A stretch of DNA of 15,719 nt, from NCBI GenBank assembly GCA_947177885.1, contig CAMWWF010000023.1:1-15719 (forward strand), written 5' to 3'. The notes beneath the pieces are model-generated. The model made no database searches. It worked only from the letters and a program-made list of their open reading frames with translations, and was not told where the DNA came from. A program made the translations under genes and the position numbers. The stretch comes from an uncultured Lachnospiraceae bacterium. Lineage in GTDB: Bacteria; Bacillota_A; Clostridia; Lachnospirales; Lachnospiraceae. This document shows positions 7,246 to 14,454 of this stretch, one piece after another. Numbering within the stretch: the stretch's first letter is position 1; every line of letters begins with the position of its first letter.

Positions 7246-7728
7246 ATGAGAGAAGAATTATTGACCGTTATTGAGAAAAACAGCCGTATTGACTTAAAGG
7301 AGCTTGCGGTGATCCTGGGTGTACAGGAAATAGATGTGGTGAATGAACTGGCCGCATTGGAGGCGGAAGGCGTGATCTGCGGTTATCACACACTGATCGA
7401 CTGGGAGAAGACCAGCAATGAAAAGGTATCCGCGTTGATCGAGGTGCGTGTTACCCCCCAGAGAGGGCAGGGCTTTGACAATGTGGCAGAGCGGATCTAC
7501 CGATATCCTGAAGTGCGCAGCGTTTATCTCATGTCCGGCGGTTATGACCTGATGGTCATCCTGGAGGGAAAGACGCTCCGTGAGGTTTCCAGCTTTGTGT
7601 CCGATAAATTGTCCACATTGGATACGGTGCTGAGTACCGCGACTCATTTTATCTTAAAGAAGTACAAGGATCATGGGACTGTGATCTCCCGGATCAAGGA
7701 AGATGAAAGGGAGATGATTACACCATGA
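7246..7728 (+). CDS. Lrp/AsnC family transcriptional regulator
   Basis: 160-residue DNA-binding regulator, the family's usual length. ATG 7246 follows GGGAGG (7233-7238) by seven bases. Residues 1 to about 55 form the winged helix-turn-helix (LLTVIEKNSRIDLKELAVILGVQEIDVVNELAALEAEGVI, split in helices here), leading into GYHTLIDWEK. Residues about 62-140 are the ligand-binding RAM domain, with VSALIEVRV, the YPEVRSVYLMSGGYDLMVILEG core and THFILKKYK. Such proteins form dimers and higher oligomers and respond to amino acids. The gene's last four bases overlap the aminotransferase start (ATGA, 7725-7728), so the two are translationally coupled, and the regulator probably controls or senses the product of that enzyme. 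The ligand is not evident. Confidence 0.92.
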   Translation: MREELLTVIEKNSRIDLKELAVILGVQEIDVVNELAALEAEGVICGYHTLIDWEKTSNEKVSALIEVRVTPQRGQGFDNVAERIYRYPEVRSVYLMSGGYDLMVILEGKTLREVSSFVSDKLSTLDTVLSTATHFILKKYKDHGTVISRIKEDEREMITP

Positions 7729-8924
7729 GAAATCCATTAGCAGATAAAGTAGTAGAGATCAAGCCCTCTGGTATCCGGAAATTTTTTGATATTGTCAGTG
7801 AGATGAAGGATGCCATCTCTTTAGGTGTGGGCGAACCTGATTTTGACACCCCCTGGCATATCCGGGATGAGGGTATTTATTCTCTGGAAAGGGGCAGGAC
7901 CTTTTATACTTCCAACTCCGGTCTGAAGGAGCTTCGACAGGAGATTACAAATTATATCCGGAGAAACCATGGCGTTTCCTATGATCCCATGACAGAAGTT
8001 CTGATCACGGTAGGGGGTTCGGAAGCCATTGACATAGGGCTTCGTGCCATGATCAACCCCGGAGAGGAAGTGCTGATCCCGCAGCCGAGCTATGTGTCTT
8101 ATGAGCCCTGCGCTATTTTGGCGGGAGCGAAGCCCGTGATCATTCATTTAAAGGCGGAGAATGAATTCCGTCTGACAGCGGAGGAACTGGAAGCGGCAAT
8201 CACGGACAAGACTAAGATATTGATCCTGCCTTTTCCCAATAATCCTACCGGTGCCATTATGGAGCGGAAAGATCTGGCGGCGATCGCGGAGGTGATCCTG
8301 AAACATGACATCTTCGTCATGTCTGATGAGATATATGGAGAGCTGACTTATAAGGGAAAGCATATGTCGATCATTGAGCTTCCCGGCATGAGGGAGCGAA
8401 CCATTTTCATCAACGGATTTTCCAAGGCTTATGCCATGACCGGATGGAGACTGGGGTATGCCTGTGGTCCCAGAGAGATCCTCAGTCAGATGACCAAGAT
8501 CCATCAGTTTGCTATCATGTGCGCTCCCACCACCAGTCAGTATGCGGCAGTGGAGGCGTTGAAAAACGGCGATGATGATGTGGCTGAGATGCGGATGGCA
8601 TATAACCAGCGGAGAAGGTTCCTGATGAATGCTTTTAAGGAGATGGAGCTGGAATGCTTTGAGCCATATGGTGCTTTTTACGTCTTTCCCTGCATTAAGG
8701 AATTCGGTATGACAAGTGATGAGTTTGCCACAAGGCTTTTGGAGGAAGAGAAGGTAGCGGTGGTGCCGGGTACCGCTTTCGGTGACTGCGGAGAGGGATT
8801 CCTCAGGATTTCCTATGCTTATTCTCTGGAGAATCTGAAAGTGGCAATCGGCAGGCTGGAACACTTTATTACAAGGCTGCGGGAAGAAAAGAAGAAATTT
8901 TCGCAAAATTGCACAGAAACGTGA
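7725..8924 (+). CDS. Class I/II PLP-dependent aminotransferase
   Basis: 399-residue cytoplasmic aminotransferase of the aspartate/aromatic family, subgroup I-gamma in appearance (PatA/aromatic aminotransferase-like). Visible landmarks: SLGVGEPDFDTP near residue 32, VTVGGSEAI-type turn (ITVGGSEAIDIGL), PFPNNPTG with Asn173, SDEIYGEL with Asp201 and Tyr204, INGFSKAYAMTGWRLGY with the Schiff-base Lys234, and LRISYA near the C-terminus carrying the carboxylate-binding arginine. The start ATG overlaps the Lrp stop by four bases. All catalytic residues are present, so the enzyme should be active, probably transferring an amino group from an aromatic, branched or alanine-type amino acid to 2-oxoglutarate. 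The exact substrate, and hence a gene symbol, cannot be decided from sequence. Confidence 0.93.
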   Translation: MRNPLADKVVEIKPSGIRKFFDIVSEMKDAISLGVGEPDFDTPWHIRDEGIYSLERGRTFYTSNSGLKELRQEITNYIRRNHGVSYDPMTEVLITVGGSEAIDIGLRAMINPGEEVLIPQPSYVSYEPCAILAGAKPVIIHLKAENEFRLTAEELEAAITDKTKILILPFPNNPTGAIMERKDLAAIAEVILKHDIFVMSDEIYGELTYKGKHMSIIELPGMRERTIFINGFSKAYAMTGWRLGYACGPREILSQMTKIHQFAIMCAPTTSQYAAVEALKNGDDDVAEMRMAYNQRRRFLMNAFKEMELECFEPYGAFYVFPCIKEFGMTSDEFATRLLEEEKVAVVPGTAFGDCGEGFLRISYAYSLENLKVAIGRLEHFITRLREEKKKFSQNCTET

Positions 8925-8948
8925 TTTTGACTTCGCGGGAGAGGCTGT

Positions 8949-8975
8949 CTTAACTGTTTCAGAAGAACAGTTAAG
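8949..8975 (+). repeat. Perfect 10-bp hairpin between aminotransferase and trmL
   Basis: CTTAACTGTT (8949-8958) and AACAGTTAAG (8966-8975) are exact reverse complements around a seven-base loop. It begins 24 bases after the aminotransferase stop. Neither strand has a T-run next to it, so it is probably not a simple intrinsic terminator; an RNA processing or stability element, or an operator, would fit. Confidence 0.5.
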
Positions 8976-9062
8976 CGCATAAAGAAAAAAGGCCATAAAA
9001 GCAGGAATCTCATTATGGCAGATTTTATCACAAGATCATGGGAAGAAAGGGATGGCGATCAG

Positions 9063-9590
9063 ATGCATATTATTTTACATCAGCCTGAAATCCCGGGAAA
9101 TACCGGTAATATAGGACGTACCTGCGTGGCAACAGGTACGTCCCTTCATCTGATCGAGCCTCTGGGATTTCGACTGGATGAAAAATCGATCCGCCGTGCG
9201 GGAATGGATTACTGGCAGCATCTGGATGTGACCAGATATACGAACTTCGCGGAATTTCAGGAAAAGCATCCCACCGCAAAGATATGGATGGCTACAACAA
9301 AGGCAAAGCGGACGTATACGGAAGTCTCCTATGGACCGGATGATTATATTATGTTCGGAAAGGAAAGTGCGGGGATCCCGGAGGAAATCCTGGTGGAGCA
9401 TGAGGAAAGCTGTATTCGTATTCCCATGCTGCCTGCCATCCGTTCCCTGAATCTGTCGAATTCCGTGGCTATTGTCTTATATGAAGCCCTGAGGCAGCAG
9501 GAATTCCGGCAGATGCAGACAGTGGGAGAACTGCGCAGGCTGCATTGGGAGGATAAAGTATATGGATCACAGGATAACGAAGAAGTTTGA
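9063..9590 (+). CDS. trmL: tRNA (cytidine/uridine-34-2'-O)-methyltransferase, SPOUT family
   Basis: 175 residues; methylates the ribose of the wobble nucleotide in tRNA-Leu isoacceptors using S-adenosylmethionine. The knotted SPOUT fold signatures are all present: MHIILHQPEIPGNTGNIGRTC at the N-terminus (split here), HLIEPLGF, IMFGKESAGIP, and the C-terminal IPMLPAIRSLNLSNSVAIVLYEALRQ region forming the trefoil knot and cofactor site. ATG 9063 is preferred because family members begin at this Met, with AAAGGGA at 9046-9051 some 11 bases upstream. An in-frame ATG at 9015 with AGGA at 9003-9006 would add 16 residues and cannot be excluded. The 3' end overlaps the DUF5713 gene by 29 bases. Confidence 0.9.
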   Translation: MHIILHQPEIPGNTGNIGRTCVATGTSLHLIEPLGFRLDEKSIRRAGMDYWQHLDVTRYTNFAEFQEKHPTAKIWMATTKAKRTYTEVSYGPDDYIMFGKESAGIPEEILVEHEESCIRIPMLPAIRSLNLSNSVAIVLYEALRQQEFRQMQTVGELRRLHWEDKVYGSQDNEEV

Positions 9591-9903
9591 TGAAAATTAT
9601 GATCTGTTGGAAGCTATGTATCGGGACGGATATTTTCCGGATTTTCTGGTGGACAAAGTAAAGAGTCTGGTGCAAAATGTGATTGATTTTTTGGAGACCG
9701 GCGAAAGGAATTCAGGAAAGATACAGAATAAATTTGACGAAATGACACTGGCAATCAATGACCTGCAGGAAGAGTTTGAAGAGAATGACAGTGAGCTGGA
9801 AACGGTTGCAAGAGACAGTATTTATGAAACGGTGGCATATATCATTAAATGGTTTGACCTTGATATTGATGGGGAAGATGCAATCGGAGAGAGGGACTGT
9901 TAA
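9562..9903 (+). CDS. DUF5713 family protein
   Basis: 113 residues, acidic and almost entirely helical, with no signal or membrane segment. The segment YDLLEAMYRDGYFPDFLVDKVKSL and the later INDLQEEFEENDSELETVARDSI match the DUF5713 pattern as I know it; no biochemical role is established for that family. Start ATG 9562 has GGGAGG at 9547-9552, nine bases upstream and inside the trmL coding sequence, so the overlap of 29 bases is real and the two genes are likely co-translated. It is convergent with the metallo-hydrolase gene, with only 18 bases between the stops and no terminator visible there. Confidence 0.82.
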   Translation: MDHRITKKFDENYDLLEAMYRDGYFPDFLVDKVKSLVQNVIDFLETGERNSGKIQNKFDEMTLAINDLQEEFEENDSELETVARDSIYETVAYIIKWFDLDIDGEDAIGERDC

Positions 9904-9921
9904 AATCAAAAAATTACAGAC

Positions 9922-10605
9922 TTAAAACTTCTGACAGGATGGAGCCTGGAAGAGTCTTTGATACTGCGGGTATTCACCCAGGAACCGGTCAATGACCTCC
10001 GGTTGCTCCCAGTAATGCATGGGATAGACCTTTTTCACGTTGACCTGTTGTAAAAAATATAAGATACCCTCGGCATAGGTCGAACCAAGTCTGGGGTCTA
10101 AGGGTAAAAAGGCTGCATCCACAGTGCGGCCTTTTAATTTTCTTATCTGAGCGCGGTAGCTGCCTCTCATCTGCTTTCGCTGCTGCTCCGCATCCGTCTC
10201 CATGCCCCAGTCGTTCAGGTCACCTCCATGATAAACCGTACCTTCCTTACACCGGAGCAGAAAAGCAACGCCTCTGTCAGTGGAGAGCAGAGTTTCCAGA
10301 CAGATGTGGCAGGGTAAAGCATATTCCCGGCTGTGGTAGACTTTGATGATTTCCGCGTCTGTCTCAGGGCAGCGTTTTGCAGGAATGTCATTGGGCAGGA
10401 TGGCATATATCTCCTTCATTCCACGGTTAGAGAGCATGGAAAAGATTTCAGGGTTATAGTGGTCTTCGTGACGGTGGCTGGCAAAGACAAGAATTGGTTT
10501 TTCTGTATTTAACTTCGGCAGATTACCTTTGTAATAGTCGAACAGACAGTAGCAGTCAGCGGTTTCCATGAGAAAGCAGCTGTGGTAAATATAGGTGATC
10601 GTCAT
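9922..10605 (-). CDS. Metallo-beta-lactamase-fold hydrolase (UlaG-like)
   Basis: 227 residues. The second of two nearby ATGs is taken (10605): AAAGG on the minus strand is nine bases from it but only three from the ATG at 10611. The fold is shown by an N-terminal YIYHSCFLME strand pair, the metal-binding H44-x-H46-x-D48-H49 (ASHRHEDHYNP), a central YHGGDLNDW supplying the bridging aspartate, and a C-terminal YPMHYWEQP supplying the last histidine. All ligands for two metals are present. The short length and sequence style resemble UlaG-like or uncharacterised MBL proteins rather than beta-lactamases or nucleases. Cytoplasmic, with no signal peptide. It is transcribed divergently from the GH2-derived gene across a 212-base gap containing its promoter. 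Substrate unknown. Confidence 0.87.
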   Translation of the reverse strand: MTITYIYHSCFLMETADCYCLFDYYKGNLPKLNTEKPILVFASHRHEDHYNPEIFSMLSNRGMKEIYAILPNDIPAKRCPETDAEIIKVYHSREYALPCHICLETLLSTDRGVAFLLRCKEGTVYHGGDLNDWGMETDAEQQRKQMRGSYRAQIRKLKGRTVDAAFLPLDPRLGSTYAEGILYFLQQVNVKKVYPMHYWEQPEVIDRFLGEYPQYQRLFQAPSCQKF

Positions 10606-10684
10606 AAGCATGTGCCTTTCTGGTCATTAAATTGTTACAGCGCGGAGATTCCCCATTCTGCAGCGCCTCAAAATTTAGATTCCG

Positions 10685-10711
10685 CCGATCAACAGCGGGA
10701 GCTTTGATCGG
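10685..10711. repeat. Inverted repeat in the divergent MBL / GH2-like intergenic region
   Basis: CCGATCAA (10685-10692) and TTGATCGG (10704-10711) are exact reverse complements separated by 11 bases. A competing hairpin, CCGC (10682-10685) with GCGG (10695-10698), shares bases with it. It lies just downstream of the predicted start point of the minus-strand hydrolase transcript, so it could be an operator or a 5' UTR hairpin. Confidence 0.45.
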
Positions 10712-10724
10712 AATGCGTATCTTC

Positions 10725-10733
10725 ATTTTAGCA
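10725..10733 (-). promoter_or_regulatory. Extended -10 promoter for the MBL-fold gene
   Basis: The minus strand reads TGC followed by TAAAAT (complement of 10725-10733), an extended -10 with five of six consensus bases. TTCAAA lies 16 bases upstream and TTGTTC 19 bases upstream as imperfect -35 candidates. The start point would fall near 10718, giving a leader of about 110 bases that contains the inverted repeat. Confidence 0.45.
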
Positions 10734-10817
10734 TAAATTTCCCTGTTTTGAACAAGATAAATGAAAACGGAAAGAGTCAGGCGGAACGGACGAAGCCTGA
10801 GTGGAGGCGGGAGCAGG

Positions 10818-11777
10818 ATGAAATTCAATCGAAAAGCACCGGGAGAAGGGATAGAAGCAGTCTGCAGACTGGATAACGGGAAAGCGCTTATAGAGTGGCA
10901 CTTTGCCTTTTTAAGAGAGGAGCAGGAGGAAGCGCACTATATTCTCTCATTCACGATGCGGGATAAAGAAGGGCAGACGGTACTTCTGTGTATGCAGGAG
11001 ACAGAGGAAGAGGAGCTTTTGGTATCCATTGTGCTGCATCCCCATCTGTGGAGCTGTGAGAGCCCTTATCTGTACAGCCTGGAGGCGGTCATTCAAGATC
11101 CGGAAGGGAAAGAAACCGACCGTCTGATAAAACAGCTTCCTCTGCGGGAGCTTTCTTTTCACCCTCGCAGGGGCTGGCTTCTGAACGGTGCGGAATTTGT
11201 CCTGAAAGCGGTGGAGTATACCATTCCGAGACACGCATCACAGACGGAAAAGCAGCAGCTGATCCTGAAGGATCTTCGTCTCCTGAAAGACATGGGGGCA
11301 AACTGTATCCACACAGAATCATCCCTGTGGAAATTATGCGAAAAGCTCGGTTTTCTGATCTGGCAAAAGGAAATGGCGGCAGCCGGGGAGGAACTTCCCT
11401 GTCTGACAGGAGACGGAACGGACAGGTATTCCTTGGAACAGATCTGTTCGCTCTTTTATCAGTATAAGGCGAAATGGAGTGATGAACCCTTTGTCTATAT
11501 TGTACCCGAGAGTATTTCTGTCCTTTCATCGGGAAACTTTAAGGTTACGGTATACAGCAATTGCAGCCGCGTAGTTCTCTATTCGGATGGGGAATTGTTT
11601 GAGTTCCAATCGGGAAATGAGGAATTTGTTTTTCAGGAAGTTCCGTCCAAAGGTCCCTGTGTCGCCTTATCCGCGGAAGGTGACGATTGCAGTATGTCTC
11701 TTTCATTTCATAAGACCTTTACACGGCCATTGCGGGAAAGCGGTGATCCGTTCCATATGACAGATGATAAAGCATGA
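10818..11777 (+). CDS. GH2-derived protein lacking most of the catalytic barrel
   Basis: 319 residues, no signal peptide. The start at 10818 has GGAGG (10803-10807) and GGGAG (10809-10813) upstream; the frame opens earlier at 10761 without a ribosome binding site. Residues about 15-120 resemble the immunoglobulin-like domain of glycoside hydrolase family 2, with HPHLWSCESPYLYSLEAVIQD. The next part, GWLLNGAEFVLKAVEYT through LRLLKDMGANCIHTESSLWKLCEKLGFLIWQK, matches the start of the GH2 TIM barrel. The sequence then jumps at about residue 215 to YQYKAKWSDEPFVYIVPE and VTVYSNCSRVVLYSDGELF, which resemble the DUF4982-type C-terminal domain of GH2 beta-galactosidases. The barrel part carrying both catalytic glutamates is missing while the frame stays open, so it should not hydrolyse glycosides. 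It may be a remodelled sugar-binding or regulatory protein, or a decayed in-frame deletion. Confidence 0.72.
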   Translation: MKFNRKAPGEGIEAVCRLDNGKALIEWHFAFLREEQEEAHYILSFTMRDKEGQTVLLCMQETEEEELLVSIVLHPHLWSCESPYLYSLEAVIQDPEGKETDRLIKQLPLRELSFHPRRGWLLNGAEFVLKAVEYTIPRHASQTEKQQLILKDLRLLKDMGANCIHTESSLWKLCEKLGFLIWQKEMAAAGEELPCLTGDGTDRYSLEQICSLFYQYKAKWSDEPFVYIVPESISVLSSGNFKVTVYSNCSRVVLYSDGELFEFQSGNEEFVFQEVPSKGPCVALSAEGDDCSMSLSFHKTFTRPLRESGDPFHMTDDKA

Positions 11778-11822
11778 AAATGAGGACGGTTATGATACAA
11801 TTTGGTCGCATCCGCATAATTC

Positions 11823-11851
11823 TTGACAAGTTTACAGGATACGAGTACCAT
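11823..11851 (+). promoter_or_regulatory. Sigma-70-type promoter for the 112-residue unknown gene
   Basis: A perfect TTGACA -35 (11823-11828), a 17-base spacer and TACCAT (11846-11851, four of six) form a plausible promoter. The start point near 11858 would leave about 58 bases of leader. An alternative extended -10, TGATACAAT, lies at 11793-11801 but lacks a -35. Confidence 0.5.
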
Positions 11852-11915
11852 GCTAATAAGAGGAAATTTTCTAAAACATATGGATAAAACATCTGAAACA
11901 GATGGAAGGAGCTCT

Positions 11916-12254
11916 ATGGTATTTCACAATGAAACATTTACAATAGACAATCTCTGGGATAAGATTGTAGCGCAGGAGGGCAAAAACTTTCTGACAAAGA
12001 AAGGACTGCCGTTTACGTATTCTATCAAGGGTGGGGAACTCTTTACAGACAGGCGGGAGCGCTCCATCACCAGGAGTACCTTTGAGAAAGCCTATGAGAA
12101 GCTTCTCCGCGATCAGGTGGGAGAAGGAGCGCCGAAAAAGATTGTGGGTCCTAAAACCCTCAATGTATACGGGGCTCCTTATGTGTGGGCTGTATTTTCC
12201 GGTATCGGTATGATCGAGGAGGAGCAGTATATTCAGGAAGAAATGCACTTTTAG
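11916..12254 (+). CDS. Small soluble protein of unknown function
   Basis: 112 residues from ATG 11916, which follows GGAAGGAG (11904-11911) closely. The open frame extends back to a TTG at 11823, but that TTG is part of the -35 box and the added residues look non-coding. The product is soluble, without signal or membrane segments. It opens with FTIDNLWDKIVAQEGKNFLTKKGLPFTY, has a basic middle (TDRRERSITRSTFEKAYEKLL) and ends with GPKTLNVYGAPYVWAVFSGIGMIEEE. The SITRSTFEKAYEKL helix with surrounding Arg and Lys could contact nucleic acid, but this is only a guess. I do not recognise the family. It has its own promoter and is convergent with the membrane protein gene, 25 bases away. Confidence 0.65.
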   Translation: MVFHNETFTIDNLWDKIVAQEGKNFLTKKGLPFTYSIKGGELFTDRRERSITRSTFEKAYEKLLRDQVGEGAPKKIVGPKTLNVYGAPYVWAVFSGIGMIEEEQYIQEEMHF

Positions 12255-12279
12255 GAAACAGCTTCTCTTTTACAGCCGT

Positions 12280-14340
12280 TTACAGCCAGAAAGCGATGAG
12301 ATACATCGCTTTGGAATACAGGTCGGGACGGGTCCGCATCAGAGAGCTTCCCGTATCCACAAAAAAGAACATTCCCTGGAACAGTATTTCTGTTACAAAG
12401 CAGATCAGCAATAAAGTGGTGAACCATTTCCTCACGGAAGGGATCATCATTTTTTTCGTGCCTGCCATGATCCAGACGGAAACCAATGCGGCCAGCATGA
12501 TAAACAAAGAAAAATCATTGAAATACCGCCATAGGACACCGGACATTTCCGTGTCCGCCACAAGGATCACAAGAGCGGAGATCAGGCTGCTTATGGATAA
12601 TATACAGGGGAGCCTGTGAGTATTATCAAAGTCTTTTCTCAGGAAAAGAGCAGGGAGTGCGAGCCATGCAAACAAGTGCGTGGCGAAAATACCTCCCGGA
12701 GTATATTCCTGAATGGTGACGCCCATGTACTGTGTGGCAGAATACAATGCTTCCACAAAGGGAAATTGGGTGATCAGCCTCATGGGTTGGAACAGATAGA
12801 CGAATATTCCCAATGGTAATCGGCCCCATACCCAGCCGCGGTATCTCATATCGTTAGTGGTCAGGTTGTAGGATGCGCCGAAATCAAAGACGGATCCAAA
12901 TCGGACATAGTTATAGTACATTAAAAAGGACGCTACTGCGATAATGGGTATTGCGGCGGCAAGAATGGCCTGTCTGCCGCTTGCTGTCCTATAAAAGTCT
13001 CTCGAAAACAGATTTTTTCCAAAGAGTATGACAGGAAAGACCATGAACAGCAAAAGCTGGGGTCGGCAGCCTGCCGTGAGTGCGGTTAAGAAGGCTCCGG
13101 CCGATAAATATTTCAGAGAGATATGTTCTGTCCTGTCTGCCCTGAGAAAGCACCATGTTCCCAGCATGCCCACAGCCAGTCCCGTGACAATTGGCAGATG
13201 ATACAGATCGGGACGTTTGGCCATATAGATCAGATTGCTTCCCAAAAGGAAAGTCTCCGTGGTCAGGAACCAGGTACCCACAGACAGATCAGGAAACCAT
13301 TTTTTAATGATCTCATGCAAAGTACCGATAATGCCCAACAGCAACAGTGTCAATGAAAGAAATACCGCAATGTGGTTGGGAAGGGCATCACCGGTCAGCA
13401 TATGATAGGGAAAATAGTACAGCAGCGCGGGGACCACACCGAAATAGACATAGTATTTTCCGTCGAAATAAGCCGTATCCCAGAGGTATGTGGCATTATT
13501 GCGGATCAGGATATCCTCCCTGTGATCCAGATCGTAAGGATTGATCATGCTCCGGAACGCTTCCGCAGGTTCCTCCGGCAGAGCCGCGGAACCTTCCCGA
13601 AAAGCTTCCGCAAGCTTCTGGTATTGCCTGTGGTGCTCCGGTATGTTCCATGTATAGTCAGGGTCCAATCCTGTCAGCTTCCAAAAGACCGCCATATGTA
13701 TCAAGAACAGAACACCCAGCATGAGCGCCCGCCGTAGAGCGGGGATCCTGAGATAGGATATATTGTAAACCGGTGAAGAAGGCCGGAAAAAATACAGAAA
13801 ACACAGTGAAAAGAACAGTCCTGTCATACGTAAAAGCGAAAAAGACAGAGGAATGACGGGGTTCAGCCGTATATCTATGGAAATAGAAGGACAGGAAGGC
13901 AGATTGGGGAGAAAGCGCAGTCCGGTACAATTTCCGTATAGGTGATAGGTATAATAACGGCTTTTGGGCTGATCGGACCAAAGCTCCTTTACAGGCAGGG
14001 CATATTCAAAAATGTGACCGGCATCTGTGATGTATTGATAGATGGTGACGGCAGTGGGCAGAGAGGAATCCGTGTCGTGGATTGTGATATTAAAATATAC
14101 GGATTTCAGGTTCAGATCAAGGTTAGGGACCATAATGGAATAGTCCCCGTCCCCGGATGCATAGGTGCCATCCCCGTTGGGTACATAAGCATCTCCCAGA
14201 GTGATCTGTTGGGGGATGATCTCCTGATTGTGAAGAGTCTGCCAGTGTTTATAGTTAAAGACAAAAAGCTCAGCCAAAAGGCTGATCATCAAAAGTAAAA
14301 TATAAGGTATAAACCATTTGTTATTCGGTCTGCTTTTCAT
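12280..14340 (-). CDS. Polytopic membrane protein, probable GT-C-type glycosyltransferase
   Basis: 686 residues. One N-terminal membrane helix (WFIPYILLLMISLLAELFVF) is followed by an extracytoplasmic domain of about 130 residues rich in beta strands, then roughly ten further helices to the C-terminus. An external loop after the third helix contains LDPDYTWNIPEHH and RNNATYLWDTAYFDGKYYVYFG, an arrangement (acidic loop after an early helix, aromatic-rich loop following) expected of GT-C polyprenyl-phosphate-sugar transferases. I cannot see an unambiguous GT-C catalytic motif, so the assignment is tentative. If correct, it would transfer sugars to cell-surface polymers or proteins outside the membrane. 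The ribosome binding site AAAGGA lies about 12 bases before the ATG at 14340, somewhat far. It stands alone on minus, with no glycan gene cluster around it. Confidence 0.75.
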   Translation of the reverse strand: MKSRPNNKWFIPYILLLMISLLAELFVFNYKHWQTLHNQEIIPQQITLGDAYVPNGDGTYASGDGDYSIMVPNLDLNLKSVYFNITIHDTDSSLPTAVTIYQYITDAGHIFEYALPVKELWSDQPKSRYYTYHLYGNCTGLRFLPNLPSCPSISIDIRLNPVIPLSFSLLRMTGLFFSLCFLYFFRPSSPVYNISYLRIPALRRALMLGVLFLIHMAVFWKLTGLDPDYTWNIPEHHRQYQKLAEAFREGSAALPEEPAEAFRSMINPYDLDHREDILIRNNATYLWDTAYFDGKYYVYFGVVPALLYYFPYHMLTGDALPNHIAVFLSLTLLLLGIIGTLHEIIKKWFPDLSVGTWFLTTETFLLGSNLIYMAKRPDLYHLPIVTGLAVGMLGTWCFLRADRTEHISLKYLSAGAFLTALTAGCRPQLLLFMVFPVILFGKNLFSRDFYRTASGRQAILAAAIPIIAVASFLMYYNYVRFGSVFDFGASYNLTTNDMRYRGWVWGRLPLGIFVYLFQPMRLITQFPFVEALYSATQYMGVTIQEYTPGGIFATHLFAWLALPALFLRKDFDNTHRLPCILSISSLISALVILVADTEMSGVLWRYFNDFSLFIMLAALVSVWIMAGTKKMMIPSVRKWFTTLLLICFVTEILFQGMFFFVDTGSSLMRTRPDLYSKAMYLIAFWL

Positions 14341-14382
14341 TTGTTAAAATTGTCCTTTCGTCCATTTCGGATTGCAACGATT

Positions 14383-14391
14383 AGTGTAACA
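14383..14391 (-). promoter_or_regulatory. Possible extended -10 for the GT-C-like gene
   Basis: The minus strand reads TGT then TACACT (complement of 14383-14391), an extended -10 with four of six consensus bases, about 45 bases before the start codon. The -35 position holds TTTTCA, a poor match. Low confidence. Confidence 0.3.
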
Positions 14392-14418
14392 TACCTTGTA
14401 AAAAATGAAAAGTTTGAA

Positions 14419-14448
14419 TTGACTTTTCCTATAGAATCATGTTATATT
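14419..14448 (+). promoter_or_regulatory. Strong promoter for the speE leader
   Basis: TTGACT (14419-14424, five of six) is followed after 18 bases by TATATT (14443-14448, five of six), which also carries the TGn extension at 14440-14442. Transcription would start near 14455, about 314 bases before speE. This makes the whole stretch 14455-14768 a long untranslated leader. Confidence 0.65.
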
Positions 14449-14454
14449 TTGAGC

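Noticed and set aside
8148..8996. 282-codon open frame on minus, antisense to the aminotransferase gene.
   Set aside because: Shadow of a well-supported gene with all catalytic residues; no start signal and no recognisable protein pattern.
10761..10817. Earlier start for the GH2-derived protein.
   Set aside because: No ribosome binding site before 10761, while two purine-rich sites precede 10818; the extra residues are arginine-rich and unlike the family.
12271..12290. Tandem TTTACAGCC repeat at the end of the GT-C-like gene.
   Set aside because: Only two copies of about ten bases, spanning the stop codon; most likely a small local duplication with no further structure.
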